This document shows positions 1 to 4,681 of a DNA stretch of 7,410 bases, in pieces (position 1 is the first letter of the stretch; every line of letters starts with the position of its first letter). The translations under genes and the position numbers were made by a program. The notes under the pieces were generated by a model that was not told the DNA's origin, searched no databases, and saw nothing but the letters and a program-made list of their open reading frames with translations. The DNA comes from JBOGEN01 sp050743265 (GTDB taxonomy: Bacteria > Actinomycetota > Actinomycetes > JBOGEN01): assembly GCA_050743265.1 (NCBI GenBank), contig JBOGEN010000150.1:1-7410 (forward strand). The letters are read 5' to 3'.

Positions 1-159
1 GCGCCGGACCCCGCCGGCTGGGTCGGGCTGGCGCTCGCGGGCGGGCTCGGCACGGTGGCGGCCGCGCGGAGCCGATCCCGTGCGCCGTTCCTCGCCGTCA
101 TGGCGGTGGCGGTTCTCGACGTCCTGCTGCTGGTGGCGCGCGGGACGGACCTGGCCTGA
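1..159 (+). CDS. Integral membrane protein, C-terminal fragment
   Basis: The reading frame is open from the window edge to TGA at 157-159, giving 52 visible residues; the start lies upstream of the window. Nearly every codon ends in G or C (about 49 of 52), which marks this frame as coding. Two hydrophobic stretches are visible, around residues 7-21 (from WVGLALAGG) and 34-47 (LAVMAVAVLDVLLL). They are separated by a short Arg/Ser-rich loop (RSRSR), as expected for two membrane helices joined by a cytoplasmic loop. No catalytic motif is present in the visible part and I do not recognise the family. A short hairpin follows the stop, so it is probably the last gene of its transcript. Confidence 0.6.
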   Translation, partial: APDPAGWVGLALAGGLGTVAAARSRSRAPFLAVMAVAVLDVLLLVARGTDLA

Positions 160-165
160 GGAGGT

Positions 166-183
166 CCGGTCGGGCCTGACCGG
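166..183 (+). terminator. Small hairpin after the membrane protein gene
   Basis: CCGGTC (166-171) and GACCGG (178-183) form a perfect 6-bp stem around a 6-nt loop, starting 7 nt after the upstream stop codon. There is no T tract. It could be a weak terminator of the upstream gene. A hairpin of this size also arises easily by chance at this GC content. The remaining spacer up to position 299 holds no convincing gene. Confidence 0.3.
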
Positions 184-255
184 CGCGGACTGCGCGGCGG
201 TGTCGTAGGACGCACCCGGCGTGCGGCCCTGCGCAGGAGGGCCCGCTGCGCTCGG

Positions 256-261
256 TACGCT
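256..261 (+). promoter_or_regulatory. Possible -10 element for the lipoprotein gene
   Basis: TACGCT fits the actinobacterial -10 pattern TANNNT and would place transcription start near 268, giving a leader of about 45 nt. No recognisable -35 lies 16-18 bp upstream. A perfect 10-bp palindrome, CCTGCGCAGG (228-237), sits just upstream where an operator could be. Both are weak observations. Confidence 0.25.
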
Positions 262-299
262 GTCGCTCACCCCGTCCACCGGCGCCGCCACGCACGCCC

Positions 300-304
300 A
301 GGAG
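300..304 (+). promoter_or_regulatory. Ribosome binding site that decides the lipoprotein start
   Basis: AGGAG at 300-304 is the only Shine-Dalgarno match near the gene. It lies 8 nt before the GTG at 313, an ideal distance, but only 2 nt before the ATG at 307, which is too close. The GTG is therefore the better start. Confidence 0.65.
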
Positions 305-312
305 AGATGCAC

Positions 313-912
313 GTGAACCGCCGACTCCACCCGGGCCATCGCACCGTCGTGACCGCGGCCCTTCTCGCCGCGCTCGTCCCGGGGGCGGCCGGCTGTGCTG
401 CGGGCTTCGAGGCCCAGACCGTGGAGCCGTACACACCCGGCGACGGGGTCAACGCCGACGTGAACCGCATCAAGGTGCGCAGCGCGACGCTCGTCGCGTC
501 CGAACCGGGGGGCCCGGCGTCACTCGTCGTCGCCCTGGTCAACGAGTCCGGCCGGCGGGACGTGCTCACCCGGATACGTGTCGTCGGGTCGCCGGACACC
601 GCGACCATCGAGGGCGACAGGGTCGCGCTGCCGCCCGGTGAGCTGGTCGTCCTCGGCACGGGAGAGGGCCCCACGGTGACGGTCGAGGGCCCCAACCGCA
701 AGGTCGCACCGGGCAACTTCGTGCCCGTCCGGTTCACGTTCCGGAACGCCGGCAGCGTCACCACGGACCTGCTCGTCCAGAAGCCGGAGGGCGACTACGC
801 CACGGTCGCGCCCGAGCCGGAGCCGACGCCCACGCTGCTGCCCGGGTCGACCGAGTCGCCGCTCCCGGAGGAGACCCTCGCTCCGGGGGAGACGGAGACG
901 CCGACGCCGTGA
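313..912 (+). CDS. Secreted lipoprotein, PCu(A)C/DUF461-like
   Basis: The protein is 199 aa from the GTG at 313, or 201 aa from the ATG at 307. It has an Arg/His-rich N-terminus, a hydrophobic stretch and a lipobox-like AAGC with the lipidated cysteine at residue 28, the only Cys in the protein. The -3 position is Ala rather than the usual Leu. The mature part opens with CAAGFEAQTVEPYTP, then alternating beta-type segments (residues about 50-160), and ends in a 30-residue Pro/Glu/Thr-rich tail. The opening and the pattern of segments resemble, from memory, actinobacterial lipoproteins annotated DUF461. That family is related to PCu(A)C periplasmic copper chaperones. The mature protein contains no Met and no His, so the PCu(A)C copper site is missing and copper delivery is unlikely. 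It probably sits on the outer face of the membrane as a structural or binding protein. It converges on regX3. Confidence 0.75.
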   Translation: MNRRLHPGHRTVVTAALLAALVPGAAGCAAGFEAQTVEPYTPGDGVNADVNRIKVRSATLVASEPGGPASLVVALVNESGRRDVLTRIRVVGSPDTATIEGDRVALPPGELVVLGTGEGPTVTVEGPNRKVAPGNFVPVRFTFRNAGSVTTDLLVQKPEGDYATVAPEPEPTPTLLPGSTESPLPEETLAPGETETPTP

Positions 913-960
913 CTCCGACGCTCTGACTCCGACGCTCTGACCCCGACGCTCTGACCCCGA
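911..960. repeat. 14-bp tandem repeat, about 3.6 copies
   Basis: GACTCCGACGCTCT occurs at 911-924 and 925-938, then as GACCCCGACGCTCT at 939-952 and an 8-base partial copy at 953-960. The first unit overlaps the lipoprotein stop codon, so the array fills the space between two convergent genes. Each junction makes a TGA (910, 924, 938, 952). Because 14 is not a multiple of 3, stops fall in all three plus-strand frames. The array looks like slippage duplication of the gene's 3' end. No clear terminator hairpin is seen between the two genes. Confidence 0.85.
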
Positions 961-973
961 GCCGTACGCCCGG

Positions 974-1654
974 TCAGGCCTCGAGCTTGTAGCCCAGCCC
1001 CCGGACCGTCACGAGTAGCTCCGGCACGGACGGGTCCGACTCGATCTTGGAGCGCAGGCGCTTGACGTGCACGTCCAGCGTTTTCGTGTCGCCCACGTAG
1101 TCAGCACCCCAGACACGGTCGATGAGCTGCATGCGGGTGAGCACGCGTCCCGCGTTGCGGAGCAGCACCTCGAGCAGCTCGAACTCCTTGAGCGGGAGGC
1201 TGACCGCCTCCCCGTGGACGGACACGGTGTGGCGCTCCACGTCCATCCGCACAGGACCGACCTCGAGCGACCCGGGCAGCAGCTCCTCCGGCTCGCCGTG
1301 GCGGCGCAGCACCGCCCGCATCCGGGCGACCAGCTCGCGGGACGAGAACGGCTTCGTCACGTAGTCGTCGGCTCCGAGCTCGAGGCCGACGACCTTGTCG
1401 ATCTCGCTGTCCTTCGCGGTGAGCATGATGACCGGCACGCTCGACCGCTGGCGCAGCGTCCGGCACACCTCGGTCCCCGTCAGGCCGGGCAGCATCAGGT
1501 CGAGCAGCACGAGGTCGGCCCCGGTGCGGTCGAACTCCGCCAGCGCCTCGTCGCCGGTAGCGGCGACGCTGACCTCGTACCCCTCCTTCTTGAGCATGTA
1601 CGAGAGCGCCTCGGAGAAGCTCTCCTCGTCCTCGACGACGAGCACTCGGGTCAC
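974..1654 (-). CDS. regX3: Response regulator RegX3 (OmpR/PhoB family)
   Basis: This 226-aa DNA-binding response regulator is the partner of SenX3 and controls the phosphate-starvation response. The receiver domain (residues 1-118) has the acidic pair E8/D9, phospho-acceptor D52 in LLDLMLPG, T79 in MLTAKD, and K101 in DDYVTKPF. A short linker leads to a winged-helix OmpR/PhoB domain (about 130-226). Its typical blocks are LPLKEFELLEVLL, VLTRMQLIDRVWG, LDVHVKRLRSKIE and the C-terminal VRGLGYKLE. Length and sequence match RegX3 of mycobacteria closely, with D52 in the same place. Translation starts at GTG (1654-1652), whose bases overlap the senX3 TGA as GTGA. GGAGG at 1666-1662, 7 nt upstream, is its Shine-Dalgarno site inside senX3. 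The two genes are thus translationally coupled. Confidence 0.95.
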   Translation of the reverse strand: MTRVLVVEDEESFSEALSYMLKKEGYEVSVAATGDEALAEFDRTGADLVLLDLMLPGLTGTEVCRTLRQRSSVPVIMLTAKDSEIDKVVGLELGADDYVTKPFSSRELVARMRAVLRRHGEPEELLPGSLEVGPVRMDVERHTVSVHGEAVSLPLKEFELLEVLLRNAGRVLTRMQLIDRVWGADYVGDTKTLDVHVKRLRSKIESDPSVPELLVTVRGLGYKLEA

Positions 1655-2856
1655 GGGACGTCCTCCGAACGGTGTGCGGGCCCCGCGGCGTCGACCGGGA
1701 GCCGGATCGTGAACGTCGACCCGGAGCCCTCAGCGCTCCAGACCGAGACCTCCCCGCCGTGGGCGGAGACGATGTGCTTGACGATGGCCAGGCCGAGCCC
1801 GGTGCCTCCCGTGGCGCGGGAGCGGGCCGGGTCCACGCGGTAGAAGCGCTCGAAGATGCGGTCGAGGTCGACGGCGGCGATGCCGAAGCCCTCGTCGGTC
1901 ACGCTGATCTCGGCGAGGTCGTCGTCCCGGCGTACGGCCACGGCCACCTGGGTGTCCTCGTGGCTGTACGTGATCGCGTTGTCGACGAGGTTGCGGACGG
2001 CGGTGACGAGCTGGCCCTGGTCCCCGTACACCTTCAGCCCCTGGCGCTCGCCGGTCACCAGGCGGATGTTGCGCGCCTCCGCGGACATGCGGGAACGGTC
2101 GACGGCCTCGTCCGCGACGTCGTCCAGGCTGACCGTGGACGCCTCGGCCAGCGGGTCCGCACTCTCGATGCGGGACAGGTCGATGAGGTCCTGGACCAGG
2201 TGGGACAGCCGGCGGGCCTCCTTCTCCAACCGTGCGGAGAAGGCGCGGACGGCCTCGGGGTCGTCCGCGGCGTCGGCGACAGCCTCCGCGAGCAGGGCGA
2301 GCGCGCCCACCGGCGTCTTGAGCTCGTGGCTCACGTTCGCGACGAAGTCGCGACGGACCGTCGCCATCCGCCGGGCCTCGGTGCGGTCCTCGACCAGCAG
2401 CAGGACGAGCCCGTCCGACACGAGCGGGGCGACCCGGGCGTGCACGGAGATCGCGTGCACGCTGCGGCTGCTGCCCAGCCGCCCCCGGGCCAGGTCGAGC
2501 TCGGCCTGACGGATCTGGCCGTCCCGCCGGACCCCGCGCACCATCTCGTGCAGCGCCGAGGGGACCAGCCGGTCGGCCCGGACGATGCCGAAGGCGTACG
2601 CGGCGGGGCTCGCCCGGACCACGTGGTCCTCGGCGTCCAGCAGGACCACCGAGGCGGGCAGCGCGGAGAGCACCTGGGCGACCTCGGGCAGGACGGCCGG
2701 GTCGGGACGCTCGATCGCGGGCTCCGTGGCCCGCTCCCGCTCGCTGGCGCGGAACGCAAACACGGCGGCGGCGCCCGTCACCAGACCCACGAGCGCGGCC
2801 ACGATCGCCGCGAGGTTGCCGTCCACGGCCTCGATGGTATGCCGCAGTCCGGCCAC
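1651..2856 (-). CDS. senX3: Sensor histidine kinase SenX3
   Basis: This 401-aa membrane histidine kinase phosphorylates RegX3 under phosphate limitation. A single membrane helix (about 15-35) follows only 14 residues, so there is almost no extracytoplasmic sensor. A PAS-like segment (about 58-160) precedes the HisKA domain. Phospho-acceptor H177 lies in RRDFVANVSHELKTPVGA, the SenX3/PhoR signature. The ATPase domain has the N box (RNLVDNAITYS, 288-298), the G1 box DEGFGI (321-326), RIFERFYRVDPARSR (333-347) and the G2 box GGTGLGLAIVKH (350-361). The short N-terminus fits family models in which phosphate status arrives through PhoU and the Pst transporter. The chosen GTG start keeps the whole membrane helix; its ribosome site is weak (GGGG directly upstream). 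It is the first gene of senX3-regX3 and diverges from phoU. Confidence 0.94.
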   Translation of the reverse strand: MAGLRHTIEAVDGNLAAIVAALVGLVTGAAAVFAFRASERERATEPAIERPDPAVLPEVAQVLSALPASVVLLDAEDHVVRASPAAYAFGIVRADRLVPSALHEMVRGVRRDGQIRQAELDLARGRLGSSRSVHAISVHARVAPLVSDGLVLLLVEDRTEARRMATVRRDFVANVSHELKTPVGALALLAEAVADAADDPEAVRAFSARLEKEARRLSHLVQDLIDLSRIESADPLAEASTVSLDDVADEAVDRSRMSAEARNIRLVTGERQGLKVYGDQGQLVTAVRNLVDNAITYSHEDTQVAVAVRRDDDLAEISVTDEGFGIAAVDLDRIFERFYRVDPARSRATGGTGLGLAIVKHIVSAHGGEVSVWSAEGSGSTFTIRLPVDAAGPAHRSEDVP

Positions 2857-2869
2857 ACCCCGACCGCCA

Positions 2870-2889
2870 AGGCCCCAGGTCGGGGGCCT
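2870..2889 (-). promoter_or_regulatory. Inverted repeat in the senX3 leader
   Basis: AGGCCCC (2870-2876) and GGGGCCT (2883-2889) form a perfect 7-bp stem with a 6-nt loop, 13 nt before the senX3 start codon. In RNA it would form a stable hairpin near the ribosome site; as DNA it could be an operator half-site pair. No good -10 for senX3 was found on this strand, so the transcription start relative to the hairpin is unknown. Confidence 0.4.
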
Positions 2890-2899
2890 GTTGCGGGTT

Positions 2900-2932
2900 G
2901 TTCACCCAGGCATCGGCTGCGGTTCACCTGGC
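2900..2932. promoter_or_regulatory. PHO-box-like operator (RegX3/PhoP family site)
   Basis: GTTCACC occurs twice, at 2900-2906 and 2922-2928, in direct orientation and exactly 22 bp apart. Streptomyces PhoP boxes are built of 11-nt direct repeat units beginning with GTTCACC. Here units 1 (GTTCACCCAGG) and 3 (GTTCACCTGGC) match well, and the middle unit (CATCGGCTGCG, 2911-2921) is degenerate. The site lies in the divergent spacer between senX3 and phoU, just upstream of the likely phoU -35 position. That position suits activation of phoU and control of senX3-regX3 by RegX3. The motif is seen directly; RegX3 as the binder is inferred from family knowledge. Confidence 0.7.
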
Positions 2933-2958
2933 GTGCGCCGGCCCGAGACCCCCAGGGC

Positions 2959-2964
2959 TAGCCT
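2959..2964 (+). promoter_or_regulatory. Likely -10 element of the phoU promoter
   Basis: TAGCCT matches the actinobacterial -10 consensus TANNNT and would start transcription near 2971, about 64 nt before phoU. The -35 position (about 2936-2941) has no TTGACA-like sequence, as expected of a promoter that depends on an activator bound at the adjacent GTTCACC repeats. The -10 sits in a small inverted repeat, CCCAGG (2951-2956) and CCTGGG (2962-2967). Confidence 0.5.
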
Positions 2965-3034
2965 GGGTAGCCGAGGACGGCGCGTCCGGGAATCTGTCCT
3001 GCCCCGACGCGCAGCCGACGGACCGAGGAGCGGG

Positions 3035-3715
3035 ATGCGCGACACGTACCACGACGAACTGGACTCGCTGGGCCGTCAGATCGTCGAGATGACCCGGCTC
3101 GTCGGCTCGGCGATGTCCCGTGCCACCACGGCGCTGCTCGACGCCGACCTCGAGCTCGCCGAGAACGTGATCGCCGGGGACGACAGGATCGACCTCCTGC
3201 ACCGCGACCTCGAGTCGCGGGCGTACGAGCTGCTCGCGCGGCAGCAGCCCGTCGCCAGGGACCTGCGCACGATCGTCACCAGCCTGCGCATGAGCGCCGA
3301 CCTGGAGCGGATGGGTGACCTCGCCAGCCACGTCGCCCACGTGGCACGCCGGCGGTACCCGAACTCCGCGGTCCCCGACGAGCTGCACGCGACCATCCTG
3401 GAGATGGGGCAGGTCGCCCAGCGGATCGTCGCCAAGGTCGGCTCCGTCATCGCCGCACGGGACGTGCCGTCCGCCCTCGAGCTCGACCGCGACGACGACG
3501 CGATGGACCGCCTGCACCGGCGCCTGTTCACCGTGCTGCTCGACCAGAGCTGGGACCACGGCGTGGAGCCCGCGATCGACGTCATCCTCGTGGGGCGCTA
3601 CTACGAGCGCTTCGCCGACCACGCGGTGTCCGTGGCCGCGCGGCTGGTCTACCTGGTGACCGGGGAGCACGCGGGCGACCTGCCGTCACCGGCGGCCACC
3701 GCTCGGGCCGACTGA
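3035..3715 (+). CDS. phoU: Phosphate signalling protein PhoU
   Basis: This 226-aa cytoplasmic helical protein restrains the phosphate regulon by linking the PstSCAB transporter to the sensor kinase. Two PhoU helical repeats are visible (about 1-105 and 115-210). Each carries the metal-binding E/D signature: DLERMGDLASHV (89-100) and RYYERFADHAVSVA (188-201). Length is typical of the family. The ATG at 3035 is chosen because GAGGAG (3025-3030) sits 4 nt upstream and the protein then begins at the normal PhoU N-terminus. The same frame is open further upstream to 2585, but that part runs antisense to senX3 and is not PhoU-like. No pst genes are in the window. The divergent arrangement with senX3 and the shared operator suggest that it acts on the SenX3-RegX3 pair. 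Confidence 0.94.
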   Translation: MRDTYHDELDSLGRQIVEMTRLVGSAMSRATTALLDADLELAENVIAGDDRIDLLHRDLESRAYELLARQQPVARDLRTIVTSLRMSADLERMGDLASHVAHVARRRYPNSAVPDELHATILEMGQVAQRIVAKVGSVIAARDVPSALELDRDDDAMDRLHRRLFTVLLDQSWDHGVEPAIDVILVGRYYERFADHAVSVAARLVYLVTGEHAGDLPSPAATARAD

Positions 3716-3720
3716 GCCCC

Positions 3721-3749
3721 GGCCCGAGCTCCTCCGGGCCCGAGCTCCT
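3721..3749. repeat. 13-bp direct repeat after phoU
   Basis: GGCCCGAGCTCCT occurs at 3721-3733 and again at 3737-3749, a 16-bp period, right after the phoU stop. The second copy runs into the left arm of the terminator hairpin. It is likely a local duplication in a non-coding spacer; no function is apparent. Confidence 0.75.
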
Positions 3750-3786
3750 GCCGGCCTGACGAGGCGGAGCGGGTCAGGGCCGGCAG
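3748..3786. terminator. Bidirectional terminator between phoU and gpmA
   Basis: CTGCCGGCCTGAC (3748-3760) pairs with GTCAGGGCCGGCAG (3773-3786), a 13-bp stem with one bulged G and a 12-nt loop. It occupies the whole gap between the two convergent genes and ends 3 nt before the gpmA stop codon, so it can serve both transcripts. No T tract is present, which is common for actinobacterial terminators. Confidence 0.7.
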
Positions 3787-3789
3787 GCG

Positions 3790-4557
3790 TCAGTGCCCCT
3801 GGGCTGCCACCGCCGCGATGGCCTCGCGGGCGGCGTCCGGGTCGAGGTACTCCCCCCCGGGCGTGGTGGGGCGGAGGTTCGCGTCCAGCCGGTACACGAG
3901 GGGAATGCCGGTGGGAATGTTGAGCCCGACGACCTCCTGCTCGCCCATGCCGTCGAGGTGCTTGACCAGGGCACGCAGCGAGTTGCCGTGCGCGACGACG
4001 AGCACGGTGTGCCCGGCCTGGAGGTCCGGCACGATCGCGTCGTACCAGTACGGCAACAACCGCTCGACGACGTCCTTCAGGCACTCGGTGCGCGGCACCA
4101 ACTCGTCCGGCAGCCCGGCGTACCGGGGTTCGCCCACCTGCGAGTACTCGGCCGCGTCCTCCAGCGGCGGGGGCGGGGTGTCGTACGACCGGCGCCAGCG
4201 CGTGAACTGCTCGTCGCCGTACTGCTCCCGGGTCTCGGCCTTGTTCTTGCCCTGCAGCGCGCCGTAGTGCCGCTCGTTGAGCCGCCAGGACCGCCGGACG
4301 GGGATCCAGAGCAGGTCGGCGACGTCCAGCGAGATCTGCGCGGTCCGGATCGCCCGTCGCAGCACAGAGGTGTGGAGCACGTCCGGAGCCAGGCCGGCCT
4401 CGCGCAGCAGCTCGCCGCCCCTTGCCGCCTCCTTCTCGCCGCCTTCGGACAGGTCGACGTCCACCCACCCGGTGAAGAGACCCTTCGCGTTCCAGGTGCT
4501 CTCCCCGTGGCGGAGAAGTACGAGAGTGGAGGTGCGGTCGGTGGTGCCAGTCGCCAT
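3790..4557 (-). CDS. gpmA: 2,3-bisphosphoglycerate-dependent phosphoglycerate mutase
   Basis: This 255-aa cytosolic enzyme of glycolysis and gluconeogenesis interconverts 3- and 2-phosphoglycerate. The histidine phosphatase motif LVLLRHGES holds the phospho-acceptor H17, with R16 beside it. Further family blocks are NAKGLFTGWVDVDLSEGG (23-40), SVLRRAIRTA (64-73), RLNERHYGALQGKNK with the acid residue E95, and VLVVAHGNSLRAL with the second catalytic His H190. NIPTGIPLVY (213-222) is the conserved C-terminal block. Length and motifs match dPGM fully. The ATG start at 4557 has no Shine-Dalgarno site, but a -10 element stands 7 nt upstream, which points to a leaderless mRNA. The gene shares a conserved neighbourhood with senX3-regX3 in mycobacteria. 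A terminator hairpin upstream isolates it from the LVIVD gene. Confidence 0.96.
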   Translation of the reverse strand: MATGTTDRTSTLVLLRHGESTWNAKGLFTGWVDVDLSEGGEKEAARGGELLREAGLAPDVLHTSVLRRAIRTAQISLDVADLLWIPVRRSWRLNERHYGALQGKNKAETREQYGDEQFTRWRRSYDTPPPPLEDAAEYSQVGEPRYAGLPDELVPRTECLKDVVERLLPYWYDAIVPDLQAGHTVLVVAHGNSLRALVKHLDGMGEQEVVGLNIPTGIPLVYRLDANLRPTTPGGEYLDPDAAREAIAAVAAQGH

Positions 4558-4564
4558 GCGGACG

Positions 4565-4570
4565 AGCCTA
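4565..4570 (-). promoter_or_regulatory. -10 element of a leaderless gpmA promoter
   Basis: Read on the minus strand the sequence is TAGGCT, a good TANNNT element, with 7 nt between it and the A of the gpmA ATG. Transcription would therefore start at or within a base or two of the start codon. The absence of any Shine-Dalgarno sequence upstream agrees. The -35 region is not recognisable. Confidence 0.6.
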
Positions 4571-4605
4571 GCGAGCGCCTCGAGCCGGCAGCGCTGGCGG
4601 GACGC

Positions 4606-4643
4606 ACGAGGGCCCCGGTCCCATGGGGAACCGGGGCCCTCGT
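4606..4643 (-). terminator. Strong terminator hairpin of the LVIVD gene
   Basis: ACGAGGGCCCCGGT (4606-4619) and ACCGGGGCCCTCGT (4630-4643) form a perfect 14-bp stem with a 10-nt loop. A second small hairpin of two GCCGGC arms (4651-4656 and 4660-4665, 3-nt loop) lies between it and the LVIVD stop codon. Neither is followed by a T run. The position, after the LVIVD gene and before the gpmA promoter, fits termination of the former. Confidence 0.75.
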
Positions 4644-4681
4644 CAGACGCGCCGGCGAGGCCGGCTACCTCAGCCGCTCAC

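Noticed and set aside
159..164. AGGAGG after the first stop codon, and another at 235-240
   Set aside because: No ATG, GTG or TTG at a usable distance downstream, so they are not ribosome sites of hidden genes.
301..309. ATG at 307 as the lipoprotein start
   Set aside because: Only 2 nt separate it from the AGGAG sequence; the GTG at 313 has correct spacing. The difference is two residues.
221..316. 31-codon leader frame ending in GTGA overlap with the lipoprotein start
   Set aside because: It has a weak ribosome site, unremarkable codon bias and no recognisable sequence, and the candidate promoter lies inside it.
1672..2961. 429-codon plus-strand open frame opposite senX3
   Set aside because: Antisense shadow of senX3 with no domain signature, while the minus strand carries all histidine kinase motifs.
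2585..3034. Upstream extension of the phoU frame
   Set aside because: The frame is open but antisense to senX3 and not PhoU-like; the ATG at 3035 has a ribosome site and gives a normal-length protein.
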